Shown in pieces: positions 1-9,240 of a stretch of DNA of 64,000 nucleotides. Both the position numbers and the translations under genes were made by a program. Below the pieces are notes generated by a model. That model saw only the letters and a list, made by a program, of their open reading frames with translations. It was not told the DNA's origin and did not search any database. The stretch comes from Jeotgalibacillus salarius (lineage in GTDB: Bacteria; Bacillota; Bacilli; Bacillales; Jeotgalibacillaceae), in the NCBI RefSeq assembly GCF_004405125.1, contig NZ_SORX01000001.1, positions 1-64,000 on the forward strand, in the 5' to 3' direction. Position 1 is the first letter of the stretch. The number at the start of each line of letters is the position of its first letter.

Positions 1-88
1 TTAAAATCTTAAACGTTGACGTTTGGTTGTTTAGTTTTCAAGGTTCAAATGTTTCTCCAGCTCAGCGTGATTTCTCACTCGAGCGACT
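1..88 (-). other. 16S rRNA leader region (pre-rRNA), operon continues off the left edge
   Basis: The minus strand contains CCTTGAAAACTAAACAA (27-43), the conserved boxA-like leader sequence found a short distance before 16S rRNA in Bacillus-type rrn operons, followed by a CAACGTTTAAG stretch. No 16S start is visible, so the gene probably begins just outside the window. A 62-codon plus-strand frame here is antisense to this leader and is not a gene. Confidence 0.72.
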
Positions 89-93
89 TAATC

Positions 94-122
94 ATCATAT
101 CTCTTTTCGCCTTACGAGTCAA
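94..122 (-). promoter_or_regulatory. rRNA operon promoter P2 (minus strand)
   Basis: Minus-strand -35 TTGACT (117-122), 17-base spacer, -10 TATGAT (94-99). This near-consensus sigma-A promoter sits just upstream of the rRNA leader motif at 27-43. Tandem promoters plus this leader are characteristic of rrn operons in Bacillales. Confidence 0.78.
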
Positions 123-191
123 CACTTTTTTGAATTCCTTCAAGTTAAAATGTTGTGCGTTTTGTGTTCGCGTCTCTTAAGGACAGGTAAT

Positions 192-220
192 AATATATCA
201 TGGCATTTTATATAGCGCAA
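192..220 (-). promoter_or_regulatory. rRNA operon promoter P1 (minus strand)
   Basis: On the minus strand a -35 box TTGCGC (215-220) and a -10 box TATATT (192-197) are separated by exactly 17 bases. It lies about 100 bp upstream of a second strong promoter and of an rRNA-type leader, the tandem P1/P2 arrangement usual for Bacillus rrn operons. The operon itself would lie left of the window. Confidence 0.7.
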
Positions 221-250
221 TACCTTTTACAAAAAAACTTTTAAACTTGT

Positions 251-1135
251 TTAAGATACTTTGATCCTCTTAATGGTTAAAACAAAATAACCCAGGCTTA
301 ACAGAATAATCATTCCTCCAAGTGACTGTGTTGTGCTGATTGTTTCATGCAATATAAAATAAGCAAATATCGCTGCGCCAACAGGCTCGAATAGAATAGC
401 CATTGAGATCACCGTTGTACTCACCCATTTAACAGCCCAATTGAAAAGCGAATGTCCGAATAAAGTTGGCAGGATGGCAAGGCTCAAAAAAATGATCCAG
501 TCGTTCGTTTCAAATGGACCGAGTGATTCTCTCTTTATTAGTACATATATTAAAAGTACAAGCGCACTGAATGAGTAAACAAGAAAGGTATATGTTGTGA
601 GGGAAAGATGCTTCCGGACACTTTGACCGAATAACAGATAGCCAGTTACAAATGCGCAGGATATCAGCGCAAGGATATCACCGAACAACGCAAGACCGCT
701 TACCTGAAGATCCCCCAATCCGATCAGCACACTGCCTGATATTGCGACCAATGCCGAGATAACGGCCTGTGATGTGATTCTTTCTTTAAAGAGAAAGTAT
801 GCGCCTGCAAATGCAAATAAAGGCTGCATTGTTACTAATACAGTAGAGCTGGCTACTGATGTGTACTGAAGCGATTCAAACCAGAGTATAAAATGGCAAG
901 CTAAAAAGACACCTGAGGCTGCAGTAATCATCCAATCTTTTTTCTTCAGATGTTTCACTTCTTTAATATGACTTTTTAAAAAGAAAGGTAACAGTATGAG
1001 TGCGCTAAAAAACATTCTATAGAAAGCAATCACTCCTGGTTCTCCGGATGATAACTTTACGAGAACTGCCGAAAATGAAACTGTGATCACGCCAATGATA
1101 ATTGCAAGTGGAGCGAGCCTCTCACTAATTCGCAT
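251..1135 (-). CDS. EamA/DMT-family permease
   Basis: A 294-residue hydrophobic protein with about ten membrane segments in two repeated halves, the layout of the EamA (drug/metabolite) transporter family. The N-terminal half carries the typical FYRMFFSALILLPF stretch and each half ends in a small-residue-rich helix. The family exports or imports small metabolites; the substrate cannot be read from sequence. The ATG at 1135 is preceded by AGGGGA. It stands alone between the rRNA promoter region and the divergent MgtC-family gene. Family assignment is firm, substrate unknown. Confidence 0.85.
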   Translation of the reverse strand: MRISERLAPLAIIIGVITVSFSAVLVKLSSGEPGVIAFYRMFFSALILLPFFLKSHIKEVKHLKKKDWMITAASGVFLACHFILWFESLQYTSVASSTVLVTMQPLFAFAGAYFLFKERITSQAVISALVAISGSVLIGLGDLQVSGLALFGDILALISCAFVTGYLLFGQSVRKHLSLTTYTFLVYSFSALVLLIYVLIKRESLGPFETNDWIIFLSLAILPTLFGHSLFNWAVKWVSTTVISMAILFEPVGAAIFAYFILHETISTTQSLGGMIILLSLGYFVLTIKRIKVS

Positions 1136-1229
1136 AGTACATTCCCCTTCGCCGCGGTATAATATGTATAAGCACTGCCATATCTTTACTTTGATCTATT
1201 CATTCATATAATTCAAGGGGGTGCTGTAA

Positions 1230-1916
1230 ATGATTAATGAAGAACTATTAATTAAGTTAGGCATTACCGCTATACTCGGTTTAATCATCGGGATTGAACG
1301 CGAATTAAAAAAGAAGCCGGTTGGTCTTAAAACAAGTTTGGTTATATCTATTGCGAGCTGCCTCTTAACAATCGTATCAATTGAATCCGCTTATACTTTC
1401 AGCGGAGATGAAGAAGTGAATATTACCATGGACCCCCTCAGACTGGCAGCGCAAATTGTTTCCGGCATTGGCTTTCTCGGAGCAGGCGTGATCCTCCACA
1501 AAGGAAATGATACGATTTCAGGTCTGACAACTGCCGCGATCATCTGGGGTGCTGCAGGTGTAGGAATTGCAGTTGGTGCCGGATTCTACGTTGAGGCTAC
1601 AATGGGCGTGATACTGATTATCGTAAGCGTTGAATTGCTTCCATTCATTTTAAAATGGACTGGTCCATCTCATTTCAGACAAAAAGAAATCTACATCAAA
1701 ATACTATTATCAAAACCTGAGTACGGCAAAAAATTATTAGAAGACCTGAAAGCTGATGGTGTTGTGATTGAACGGGTCAGATTAAAAGACACAAAAGAAA
1801 AATTCCATTTGGTTGAACTGAATGCATCTATACCAATTAAACAAAGTGTAATGGAACTTTATAGTTCGTTATCTGTTATGAAAGATGTGGAAGGTGTGGA
1901 AATCGAATCGAGATAG
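1230..1916 (+). CDS. MgtC/SapB-family membrane protein
   Basis: 228 residues. The first ~140 residues form the MgtC/SapB membrane domain with about four to five helices, the early motif GLIIGIEREL and the signature GIGFLGAGVIL. Residues ~150-228 form a soluble, ACT-like cytoplasmic tail. MgtC proteins are linked to Mg2+ homeostasis and, in pathogens, to control of the F-type ATPase; the role in this organism is not known. The ATG is preceded by AAGGGGGTG. It is transcribed divergently from the EamA gene and ends at a hairpin shared with the opposing tRNA gene. Confidence 0.85.
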   Translation: MINEELLIKLGITAILGLIIGIERELKKKPVGLKTSLVISIASCLLTIVSIESAYTFSGDEEVNITMDPLRLAAQIVSGIGFLGAGVILHKGNDTISGLTTAAIIWGAAGVGIAVGAGFYVEATMGVILIIVSVELLPFILKWTGPSHFRQKEIYIKILLSKPEYGKKLLEDLKADGVVIERVRLKDTKEKFHLVELNASIPIKQSVMELYSSLSVMKDVEGVEIESR

Positions 1917-1962
1917 TTGAAGAATCGCTTTGGGATCGTCAGTCTAATATCTTATTTAATTC

Positions 1963-1997
1963 AAAAAACCCTTGAAGCTCATGAGCCTCAAGGGTTT
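1963..1997 (-). terminator. terminator of tRNA-Ala (bidirectional hairpin)
   Basis: The arms AACCCTTGA (1967-1975) and TCAAGGGTT (1988-1996) pair, with a further small CTCATGAG palindrome in the loop. On the minus strand the hairpin is followed by TTTTTT, so it ends the tRNA transcript; it also lies 50 bp after the MgtC stop codon. Confidence 0.75.
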
Positions 1998-2004
1998 CTT
2001 TAAA

Positions 2005-2076
2005 TGGAGCTAAGGGGATTCGAACCCCTGACCTCTTCACTGCCAGTGAAGCATTCTCCCACTGAACTATAGCCCC
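2005..2076 (-). tRNA. tRNA-Ala(GGC)
   Basis: A 72-nt cloverleaf on the minus strand. The acceptor stem GGGGCTA/TAGCTCC contains the G3:U70 pair that is the alanine identity element, with discriminator A. The D arm, the anticodon stem CTTCA/TGAAG with loop CTGGCAG (anticodon GGC) and the T arm AGGGG-TTCGAAT-CCCCT are all intact. CCA is not encoded. A single-gene unit with its own promoter and terminator. Confidence 0.93.
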
Positions 2077-2087
2077 GTCCACAATTT

Positions 2088-2115
2088 ATTATACCGTCAA
2101 AAATCATTGTTGCAA
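2088..2115 (-). promoter_or_regulatory. promoter of tRNA-Ala
   Basis: Minus strand: -35 TTGCAA (2110-2115), 16-base spacer, -10 TATAAT (2088-2093). The -10 box lies 11 bp before the 5' end of the tRNA. Confidence 0.65.
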
Positions 2116-2173
2116 TACTTAAAGGAATATTTTCATATTCAAATAGGCAATACTGATTTCGAGGTGAAATCCG

Positions 2174-2917
2174 ATGATTTTTCAGCAAATTAGCCGACTG
2201 CCCAGATGGTTATTTTTAATTTGTGCTGTTTTCTTTTTAATCTTTTTTGGCGGGATTTTGATCCATCTCCTTGAACCCGTAACCTTCAGATCAATGGGTG
2301 ATGGATGGTGGTGGGCACTGGTTACGATTTCCACGCTCGGTTATGGCGATCTTGTACCTGCAAGTACACAAGGAAGACTGCTTGCTGCCTTCCTCTTATT
2401 TATAGGTGCGGGACTGTTATCCACATACTTTTTTATGTTTGCATCATATGCACTTCACACTCAACAGGCAGTACGGGAAGGCGCGGCAAGCGTATCTAAA
2501 TCGAAACATACAATTGTCGTCGGGTGGAATGCCAGAGCTTTTTATGTGCTGTCAAAGCTTCAGGAAGATGCAATTATTATAGACCATACCTTAAACGCTC
2601 ATCCAATGTATGATGTAAAACGGGTCGATTTTATAAAAGGAACAGCCCATCAATTTTCCGTTTTACGTCAGGCCTGTATTGATAAAGCTAACGTAATCAT
2701 CATTACTGCGGATCAGCATTTAAACGAAGAAGCTGCTGATGCCCAGACAATTTTAACGATTCTGTCTGCCAAAAAAATCAATCCTTCAATCAAATGTGTA
2801 GCAGAATTAATCTCTGATCAATTGATTGAACAGGCGTTTTCAGCAGGAGCAGATTCAGTTGTTAAAACGAAGCAAGTGATCGGAGAAGCACTCCTCAGCC
2901 AGCACGGATCTAACTGA
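2174..2917 (+). CDS. yugO: two-helix potassium channel with RCK/TrkA-N domain (YugO-like)
   Basis: 247 residues. A first transmembrane helix (~12-34), a pore helix and selectivity filter TLGYGD (54-59), and a second helix (~67-92) form an MthK-like pore. Residues ~108-247 are a Rossmann-type RCK (TrkA-N) regulatory domain starting TIVVGW. Four subunits would form a K+ channel in the plasma membrane gated by ligand binding to the RCK ring. The filter has Leu where Val is most common. In B. subtilis YugO is the biofilm K+ channel. The position next to yugN and pgi matches the B. subtilis order, which supports the name. The upstream mstX seen in B. subtilis is not apparent here. Confidence 0.85.
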   Translation: MIFQQISRLPRWLFLICAVFFLIFFGGILIHLLEPVTFRSMGDGWWWALVTISTLGYGDLVPASTQGRLLAAFLLFIGAGLLSTYFFMFASYALHTQQAVREGAASVSKSKHTIVVGWNARAFYVLSKLQEDAIIIDHTLNAHPMYDVKRVDFIKGTAHQFSVLRQACIDKANVIIITADQHLNEEAADAQTILTILSAKKINPSIKCVAELISDQLIEQAFSAGADSVVKTKQVIGEALLSQHGSN

Positions 2918-3311
2918 GGAGTTTTTCTGCTCTGTTTAATGTGGCTTGTCCATGTTCAATCTGCTCGGGCGAAAGTGATGCATCTTTATTTTCAGGCGAT
3001 TGGAATTGGTTGAAGGCAGCTGACACCGCTCCGGATGACGCATCCTGATCCCTGTCAGGGTCATATTGATGACTGAGCAAAAATGGCTGCAGCATCCGGA
3101 CAGTACTATCATCTTTATCCAATTCTCCTCCTTCAGCTTCGAACGGGAGTCTTAAATATAAGTATTCGCCCTGCTGACTGAGTAACAAATCAAAATATCC
3201 ATGGTCATACTCCCAGCCTCCTCCTATAACATAGCCTTCTTTTTTCAGACGATCCTCCAGTAAAACCAGCGGAAACTCTTTTCCTTCTATTGAAGATTGA
3301 AATTTATGCAT
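2910..3311 (-). CDS. yugN: YugN-like family protein
   Basis: A soluble protein of 133 residues, starting MHKFQSSIEGKEFPL. An in-frame extension up to 3398 is rejected because AAAGGAGTG stands 6 bases before the ATG at 3311 and because the extension runs through the pgi terminator. The sequence matches the YugN-like family found next to pgi in Bacillales; no biochemical function is established. The gene is convergent with yugO, the two overlapping by 8 bp at their 3' ends, and lies directly downstream of pgi. Confidence 0.78.
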   Translation of the reverse strand: MHKFQSSIEGKEFPLVLLEDRLKKEGYVIGGGWEYDHGYFDLLLSQQGEYLYLRLPFEAEGGELDKDDSTVRMLQPFLLSHQYDPDRDQDASSGAVSAAFNQFQSPENKDASLSPEQIEHGQATLNRAEKLLS

Positions 3312-3362
3312 ATTCCACACTCCTTTAACGTGTAGAGTATCCCAAACCAATAAATTGTATGT

Positions 3363-3391
3363 AAAAAGGCCGCCCGGTAAAGGACAGCCTT
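3363..3391 (-). terminator. terminator of pgi
   Basis: A 10-bp stem (AAGGCTGTCC with GGGCGGCCTT on the minus strand, two G:U pairs) followed by TTTTT, starting 7 bp after the pgi stop codon. Confidence 0.8.
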
Positions 3392-3397
3392 CAGTCA

Positions 3398-4747
3398 TTA
3401 TTTCAGACGCTTTTCAAGCTCAGCTTTTTTCTCTTCAAAGCCGGGTTTTCCCAGCAGTGCAAACATATTTACTTTATATGCTTCAACACCAGGCTGATCA
3501 AATGGGTTAACACCCAGAAGATAACCGCTCACTGCACAGGCTTTTTCAAAGAAATAAACCATATAACCGAATGTATAAGCATCCATTGCTGGAATTTCAA
3601 GAATCAGGTTCGGTACTCCGCCGTCTGTATGCGCGAGCAGCGTTCCTTCAAATGCTTTGTTATTAACAAAGTCTACTGTTTCACCTGCAAGGTAATTCAA
3701 ACCATCAAGATCACTTTCAGCTTCTTCAATTTTCAGTTCATGACGCGGGCTTTTTACTTTGACCACTGTTTCAAAAATATCGCGGCGTCCTTCCTGAACA
3801 TACTGACCAAGAGAGTGAAGATCTGTTGAGAAGTTTGCTGACGCAGGGAAAATTCCTTTCAGATCCTTCCCTTCACTTTCCCCAAACAGCTGCTTCCACC
3901 ATTCATTGAAATACTGAAGTCCTGGCTCATAGTTAATGAGCATTTCAACTGTTTTCCCTTTGTTGTAAAGAACGTTACGGATTGCAGCGTATTGGTAAGC
4001 ACCGTTTTCTGAAAGCTCAGAAGAACTGTACTCTTCACGTGCATCAGCAGCACCTTTCATCATTGCTTCAACATCAATGCCTGCTGCGGCGATTGGCAAT
4101 AAGCCAACTGCTGTCAGTACTGAGTAACGGCCACCAACATCATCAGGCACAACAAATGTTTCAAAGCCTTCTTCAGATGCCAATGTTTTTAACGCACCTT
4201 TTTCTTTATCTGTTGTCGCATAAATACGTGATTTCGCTTCTTCTTTACCATACTTTTCTTCAAGCATTTTTCGGAAAATACGGAAAGCAATTGCCGGTTC
4301 AGTCGTCGTACCTGACTTGGAAATGACGTTGATTGAGAAATCTTTCCCTTCAAGCAGGTCCATCAGGTCTCTCATATATGTAGAGCTGATATTGTTCCCC
4401 ACAAATAAAACCTGAGGTGATTTTCTCTGATCTTTTGATAGGGCATTATAAAAGCTGTGATTCAGCATTTCAAGCGCAGCACGTGCACCTAAGTAAGAAC
4501 CGCCAATCCCAATTACTAATAGCACATCTGAATCTTTACGGATTTTTTCAGCTGACTGTTGGATTCGTGCGAACTCTTCTTTGTCGTAATTCACCGGAAG
4601 ATCTACCCATCCTAAAAAGTCGCTTCCTGCACCAGTTCCTTCGTGCAGTGCATTGTGAGCTTCTTTTACTGCTCCTTGAAGGTAAGTCAGTTCATGTTCA
4701 CCGAAAAAATCAAGTGCATTTGAATAATCAAAACGAATTGAAGTCAT
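3398..4747 (-). CDS. pgi: glucose-6-phosphate isomerase
   Basis: A 449-residue cytosolic enzyme interconverting glucose 6-phosphate and fructose 6-phosphate. SIS sugar-phosphate domains are present with SKSGTTTE (143-150), the first family signature [12 protein letters not shown] (~204-215), and a C-terminal signature around [11 protein letters not shown]. The length equals the Bacillus enzyme. An upstream in-frame ATG is rejected because a perfect TAAGGAGG lies 9 bases before the ATG at 4747 and the family begins here with MTxxRFDYS. Neighbours yugO, yugN and yugK-type dehydrogenase match B. subtilis. Confidence 0.96.
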   Translation of the reverse strand: MTSIRFDYSNALDFFGEHELTYLQGAVKEAHNALHEGTGAGSDFLGWVDLPVNYDKEEFARIQQSAEKIRKDSDVLLVIGIGGSYLGARAALEMLNHSFYNALSKDQRKSPQVLFVGNNISSTYMRDLMDLLEGKDFSINVISKSGTTTEPAIAFRIFRKMLEEKYGKEEAKSRIYATTDKEKGALKTLASEEGFETFVVPDDVGGRYSVLTAVGLLPIAAAGIDVEAMMKGAADAREEYSSSELSENGAYQYAAIRNVLYNKGKTVEMLINYEPGLQYFNEWWKQLFGESEGKDLKGIFPASANFSTDLHSLGQYVQEGRRDIFETVVKVKSPRHELKIEEAESDLDGLNYLAGETVDFVNNKAFEGTLLAHTDGGVPNLILEIPAMDAYTFGYMVYFFEKACAVSGYLLGVNPFDQPGVEAYKVNMFALLGKPGFEEKKAELEKRLK

Positions 4748-4865
4748 ATCGCTTATCCTCCTTAGTTTATCTTTCTTCACTTTATATGATGTCTATTAGA
4801 GAATCAAGAATGGTCCTGATTGTAAACGGATACATTATAAAAAAGTTTAATTTTTATTAGATTGG

Positions 4866-5007
4866 CCGATGATTTCCGTTCTAGGGGGACGCTTTCCGCG
4901 GCCGGGCGGTGAGACCCTCAGGCGCTTGTGCCGAGGAGGTCCGATTGAACCGGAGCCATAAAACGGCTCACACGGAAAGCGTACGCCTGAAGCGCAGCGA
5001 AACGAGT
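4866..5007. repeat. bcr-like interspersed repeat, copy 1
   Basis: A ~140-bp G+C-rich stretch containing the family core: a GACGCTTTCCGC segment, GGCGGTGAGACC, a GAGGAGG segment and a matching CGGAAAGCGT that pairs with the first segment. Related copies are at 20981, 28466, 42494, 50314 and 51885. It lies in the pgi/dehydrogenase spacer and has no coding potential. Confidence 0.75.
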
Positions 5008-5039
5008 AAAGGGATGAGACAATTTTGTCCCATCCCTTT
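5008..5039. terminator. hairpin downstream of the alcohol dehydrogenase gene
   Basis: AAAGGGATGAGACAA pairs with TTGTCCCATCCCTTT around a short loop, about 22 bp after the dehydrogenase stop codon. On the minus strand only a weak TTTACT tail follows; on the plus strand there is CTTTTATT. Confidence 0.55.
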
Positions 5040-5061
5040 TATTAAATGCATTCATTGTAAT

Positions 5062-6225
5062 TTACAGTGATGCAGTAAGAATCTTCACTACGTCATCTTT
5101 GTTTAATTTCTTGAAGTTCCCAAATTCTCCGTTGATCATTGCTTTGTCAGCCATGAGGTCAACTTTTTCATCTGAAATATCATAATCGGCAAGTGTTGAA
5201 GGTGCACCGATTTCTGTCCAGAATTCGCGCAGACGCTGAATACCTTCTTCGCCGATTTGACGGTCAGATTTACCTTCAGGATCTACATCAAATACGCGGA
5301 CTGCCATTTGAGCAAAACGCGCTTCATTCACTTCCAGATTGTGCTTCATCCAGTTCGGGAACAGGATTGCCAGACCGCCGGCGTGCGGAATATCATAAAC
5401 AGCTGATACAGCGTGTTCGATATTGTGTGATGCCCAGTCTCCTCTGTAACCCATCTGAAGCATACCATTCAATGCAAGTGTTCCACTGTATAAAATGGTT
5501 TCACGCAGCTCATAATTTTCAAGGTCATTAAGAAGCTTTGGAGCGGTTTCAATCACTGTACGAAGAACACTCTCGATTAAGCGGTCCTGTACTGGTGTGT
5601 TTGATACATTATGGTAGTACTGCTCAAATAAGTGACTCATCATATCTACCATGCCGTAGATCGTTTGGTTTTGAGGCACTGTAAATGTATTTTGAGGATC
5701 AAGGATTGAGAACTGTGGAAATGTTGCAGGACTTCCCCAGCCGTACTTTTCCTGTGTCTCTTCATTTGTGATAACAGAACCTGCATTCATTTCAGAGCCT
5801 GTTGCTGCTAGTGTTAATACTGTTCCAAACGGAAGTGCTTCGCTGGCAAATGCTTTCTTTGTGACAAGGTCCCATGCAGCGCCATCATATTTAGCACCTG
5901 CTGCAATAAGCTTTGTGCAGTCAATTACACTGCCGCCGCCAACTGCCAGAATGAAGTCGATGTTTTCTTTTTTAGCGATTTCAATCCCTTTTTCAGCTGT
6001 AGTCAGTCTCGGGTTTGGCTCAACACCTGAAAGCTCATGCACTTCAGCATTGATTTCTTTTAATAGACCCATGATCTGATCATAAAGTCCATTTTTTTTA
6101 ATGCTTCCTCCACCGTATACGACTAACACTTTGTTTCCATATTTAGGTACTTCTTCTTTTAATTGTTCTACCTGGTCTTTACCAAAAATTAATTTCACAG
6201 GATTATAAAATGTAAATGTATCCAT
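5062..6225 (-). CDS. iron-containing alcohol dehydrogenase (YugJ/YugK, butanol-dehydrogenase type)
   Basis: 387 residues, group III Fe-dependent alcohol dehydrogenase. It begins [15 protein letters not shown], with the NAD(P) motif AVGGGSVID (~93-101) and metal ligands in the C-terminal half ([20 protein letters not shown]). B. subtilis has two such paralogues (yugJ, yugK) beside pgi; only one is present here, so the symbol is left open. Probable reaction: NAD(P)H-linked reduction of short or medium aldehydes. The ATG at 6225 has ATAGGAGGT 7 bases upstream; the upstream in-frame start is therefore rejected. Confidence 0.88.
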   Translation of the reverse strand: MDTFTFYNPVKLIFGKDQVEQLKEEVPKYGNKVLVVYGGGSIKKNGLYDQIMGLLKEINAEVHELSGVEPNPRLTTAEKGIEIAKKENIDFILAVGGGSVIDCTKLIAAGAKYDGAAWDLVTKKAFASEALPFGTVLTLAATGSEMNAGSVITNEETQEKYGWGSPATFPQFSILDPQNTFTVPQNQTIYGMVDMMSHLFEQYYHNVSNTPVQDRLIESVLRTVIETAPKLLNDLENYELRETILYSGTLALNGMLQMGYRGDWASHNIEHAVSAVYDIPHAGGLAILFPNWMKHNLEVNEARFAQMAVRVFDVDPEGKSDRQIGEEGIQRLREFWTEIGAPSTLADYDISDEKVDLMADKAMINGEFGNFKKLNKDDVVKILTASL

Positions 6226-6366
6226 TGTGATACCTCCTATTTTGTTCTGCTGTCCACTAATCATTATCTTTTATTAAAGAGTTGAATGCAATTGAGATGC
6301 TTGAGCAGAATAAGCAAAGGAGTAACTGCAAATAATAAAGCGATCTTATATTAAAGGAGGGATATG

Positions 6367-6603
6367 ATGAACACTGTCCAGAGAACTGCACTATTCTTAA
6401 CTGTGATCGGCGCACTTAATTGGGGCCTCGTTGGGTTTTTTCAATTTGATGCAGTAGCTTCTTTATTCGGGGGAGTTGATTCAGTCGGTGCAAGAATTGT
6501 ATACGTACTTGTCGGGATCGCAGGACTCATTAATTTAGGATTATTATTTAAATCCTGGGAGCCTTCTGTAAGGCAGGAAAGAGATCCGGCTCCTATTTCA
6601 TAA
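6367..6603 (+). CDS. yuzA: DUF378 small membrane protein (YuzA-like)
   Basis: 78 residues with two membrane helices (about 5-27 and 42-62) and a short polar tail, matching the DUF378 family (VIGALNWGLVGFF near the start). Function unknown. Two ATGs are adjacent (6364 and 6367); the second is preferred because AAAGGAGG ends 6 bases before it. yuzA lies in the same yug neighbourhood in B. subtilis. Confidence 0.78.
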   Translation: MNTVQRTALFLTVIGALNWGLVGFFQFDAVASLFGGVDSVGARIVYVLVGIAGLINLGLLFKSWEPSVRQERDPAPIS

Positions 6604-6640
6604 TGAACATGTTCACACACATTCAGTGATTGACATGAAC

Positions 6641-6679
6641 ACAAAGGGTTGTCTGACAAAATGTCAGACAACCCTTTGT
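6641..6679. terminator. bidirectional hairpin between yuzA and the glutamate dehydrogenase gene
   Basis: A perfect 18-bp stem: ACAAAGGGTTGTCTGACA and its complement around an AAA loop. It is positioned 38 bp after yuzA and 14 bp after the opposing dehydrogenase stop. U-runs are short on both sides, so efficiency is uncertain. Confidence 0.65.
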
Positions 6680-6692
6680 AAAACAAATTAGA

Positions 6693-7937
6693 TTATACCC
6701 AGCCTCGGAAACGGCTCGCTTCAGCAGGTTTTCGTACGCCTACCATATAAGCAGCAAGACGCATATTGACACGTCTGCTTTGTGAAAGGTCATATACCTG
6801 ATTGAAAGCATCAATAAGCTTTTTCTCAAGCTTTTCATTTACTTCTTCTTCAGTCCAGTAGTAGCCCTGGTTATTCTGTACCCACTCAAAGTAGGATACA
6901 GTTACACCGCCGGCACTTGCAAGTACATCCGGTACAAGCAGAACGCCGCGTTCATTCAGACGGTTTGTTGCTTCAAGCGTTGTCGGACCATTTGCAGCTT
7001 CAACAACGATTGATGCTTTAATATTGTCTACATTTTTTGCAGTAATCTGATTAGAAACAGCAGCAGGAACAAGAATGTCACATTCTATTTCGAGCAGCTC
7101 ATCGTTTGTTAATGTATTTTCAAACAGTGTTGTGACTGTACCAAAACTGTCTCTGCGATCAAGCAGATAGTCAATATCAAGTCCATCAGGATCATGGATC
7201 GCACCATGCGCATCAGAAATTGCAATTACTTTCGCACCGGCATCATGCATGAACTTTGCAAGAAAGCTTCCCGCATTACCAAATCCCTGTATTACGACTC
7301 GTGCACCTATAATGTCAATTCCACGTTTTTTAGCAGCCTGGTCAATGCAGATTGTTACACCTTGAGCAGTTGCTTTTTCGCGTCCCTGAGAACCACCGAG
7401 AACGATTGGCTTTCCTGTAATAAAACCAGGGCTGTTGAATTCATCAATCCGGCTATACTCATCCATCATCCACGCCATAATCTGAGAGTTTGTGTAAACA
7501 TCAGGTGCAGGAATATCCTTGGTAGGTCCTACGATCTGACTGATTGCACGTACATATGCACGGCTTAATCTTTCAAGCTCTCCCATTGACATTGTTCTAG
7601 GATCACAAATGATTCCGCCTTTACCGCCGCCATATGGAAGATCAACAATTCCACATTTCAGCGTCATCCACATTGAAAGTGCCTTTACTTCTTCTTCATC
7701 CACATCCGGGTGGAAGCGAACGCCGCCTTTTGTCGGACCAACAGAATCGTTGTGCTGTGCGCGGTATCCTGTGAATACGCGCGTGCTGCCATCATCCATG
7801 CGGACTGGCATACGCACAGTCAGAAGGCGCATTGGTTCTTTCATTAGTTCATAAACTGCATCATCGTACCCCATTTTTGTCAGTGCTTCGTGAATAACCT
7901 CTTGTGTAGACGTAAAGAGATTCAAATTTTCTGCCAT
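6693..7937 (-). CDS. NAD-specific glutamate dehydrogenase (RocG/GudB type)
   Basis: A 414-residue hexameric-type enzyme: glutamate + NAD+ gives 2-oxoglutarate + NH3. The substrate-binding domain has GPTKGGVRFHP (68-78) and the catalytic lysine in PYGGGKGG (Lys106). The dinucleotide domain starts at VVIQGFGNAGS. The length fits GudB/RocG. It is the last gene of a rocA-rocD-gdh series, which points to a catabolic RocG-like role, but sequence alone does not separate RocG from GudB. The AAGAGG ribosome site is weak and 12 bases from the ATG, so translation may be modest. Confidence 0.94.
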   Translation of the reverse strand: MAENLNLFTSTQEVIHEALTKMGYDDAVYELMKEPMRLLTVRMPVRMDDGSTRVFTGYRAQHNDSVGPTKGGVRFHPDVDEEEVKALSMWMTLKCGIVDLPYGGGKGGIICDPRTMSMGELERLSRAYVRAISQIVGPTKDIPAPDVYTNSQIMAWMMDEYSRIDEFNSPGFITGKPIVLGGSQGREKATAQGVTICIDQAAKKRGIDIIGARVVIQGFGNAGSFLAKFMHDAGAKVIAISDAHGAIHDPDGLDIDYLLDRRDSFGTVTTLFENTLTNDELLEIECDILVPAAVSNQITAKNVDNIKASIVVEAANGPTTLEATNRLNERGVLLVPDVLASAGGVTVSYFEWVQNNQGYYWTEEEVNEKLEKKLIDAFNQVYDLSQSRRVNMRLAAYMVGVRKPAEASRFRGWV

Positions 7938-8029
7938 GATTAATGTTCGCCTCTTTTATTTCAATAGTATGAATCGGCATTATTGTAACATAACCAGCAT
8001 GTTTAGACGATGGTTTTGTTAACAAAAAT

Positions 8030-9220
8030 TTAAGAAAGAATGCGTGTGATTTTTTCGATCGCCCAGTCAAGTTCTTCTTTGGAAATGACAAGCGGAGGTG
8101 CAAAACGGATTACTGTTTCATGCGTTTCTTTGCACAGTAATCCTTCGTGTTTTAACTCTTCACAATACTTTCTAGCCGGCTCTGTCAATTCCATCCCAAT
8201 GAACAAACCACTGCCGCGGATTTCTTTAATAATCGGGTTATCAATCTTCTTCAGTGCATCCATGAAATACTCACCCATCTCAAGTGAACGTTCAGCAAGC
8301 TTCTCATCTTTTAATACTTCAAGTGATGCGATTGAAACCGCACAAGCCATTGGATTACCACCGAAAGTCGAGCCATGTGATCCAGGGTTAAATACACCGA
8401 GTACATCTTTATCAGCTACTACACACGAAATCGGGAAAACCCCTCCGCCAAGCGCTTTACCAAGGATATACATATCCGGATCGACATCTTCCCACTCACA
8501 GGCAAACATTTTACCTGATCTGCAAAGTCCCGCCTGGATTTCATCAGCAATGAAAAGGACATTGTGTTTTTTGCAAAGTTCTTTTGCGGCTTTCAGGAAA
8601 CCTTTTGGCGGGAAGACAATACCCGCTTCTCCCTGAATCGGTTCAATAAGAAATGCTGCAGTATTTTTTGTAATGGCTTTTTCCAGTGCATCAAGATCTC
8701 CGTAAGGAATCAGGTTGATACCAGGAAGCATTGGTCCAAATCCGCGCTGATATTCTTCTTCAGATGAAAGAGATACAGCTGTCATTGTACGGCCGTGAAA
8801 GTTTCCATGACACGCAATGATTTCTGCCTGATCCTTTTCAACACCTTTTACTTCATAGGCCCATCTTCTTGCAGTTTTCACCGCTGTTTCCACTGCTTCA
8901 GCACCCGTGTTCATCGGAAGTGCCATTTCTTTACCTGAAAGCTCACAGATTAATTCATACCAGGGAGCAAGCTGATCATTGTGGAAAGCACGGGACGTCA
9001 GTGTTACACGATCCGCCTGATCTTTTAGTGCCTGGATGATTTTCGGGTGACGGTGTCCCTGGTTCACTGCTGAATATGCACTCAGCATATCCATATACTT
9101 GTTGCCTTCAGGATCCTTAACCCATACGCCTTCTGCTTCTGAAATCACGATTGGAAGCGGATGATAATTATTGGCACCGTAACGCTCTGTTTTTTCGATA
9201 ATTGATGTTGATTTTACCAT
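8030..9220 (-). CDS. rocD: ornithine--oxo-acid aminotransferase
   Basis: A 396-residue PLP enzyme transferring the delta-amino group of ornithine to 2-oxoglutarate, giving glutamate-5-semialdehyde. Class III aminotransferase features: [24 protein letters not shown], the [14 protein letters not shown] aspartate motif and the PLP lysine in ILGKALGGG. The start at 9220 ([10 protein letters not shown]) follows TAATAGGAGG; a longer frame to 9295 is rejected because it runs through a structured spacer. It lies between rocA and the glutamate dehydrogenase gene, which uses its glutamate product. Confidence 0.95.
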   Translation of the reverse strand: MVKSTSIIEKTERYGANNYHPLPIVISEAEGVWVKDPEGNKYMDMLSAYSAVNQGHRHPKIIQALKDQADRVTLTSRAFHNDQLAPWYELICELSGKEMALPMNTGAEAVETAVKTARRWAYEVKGVEKDQAEIIACHGNFHGRTMTAVSLSSEEEYQRGFGPMLPGINLIPYGDLDALEKAITKNTAAFLIEPIQGEAGIVFPPKGFLKAAKELCKKHNVLFIADEIQAGLCRSGKMFACEWEDVDPDMYILGKALGGGVFPISCVVADKDVLGVFNPGSHGSTFGGNPMACAVSIASLEVLKDEKLAERSLEMGEYFMDALKKIDNPIIKEIRGSGLFIGMELTEPARKYCEELKHEGLLCKETHETVIRFAPPLVISKEELDWAIEKITRILS

Positions 9221-9240
9221 TTTATTTGTTCCTCCTATTA

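Noticed and set aside
27-215. 62-codon plus-strand reading frame at the left edge
   Set aside because: It is antisense to two rRNA-type promoters and the boxA-like leader, has no ribosome site, and its protein looks random.
3982-4860. Long plus-strand frames opposite pgi
   Set aside because: Codon pattern follows pgi on the other strand, there are no ribosome sites, and pgi is unquestionable.
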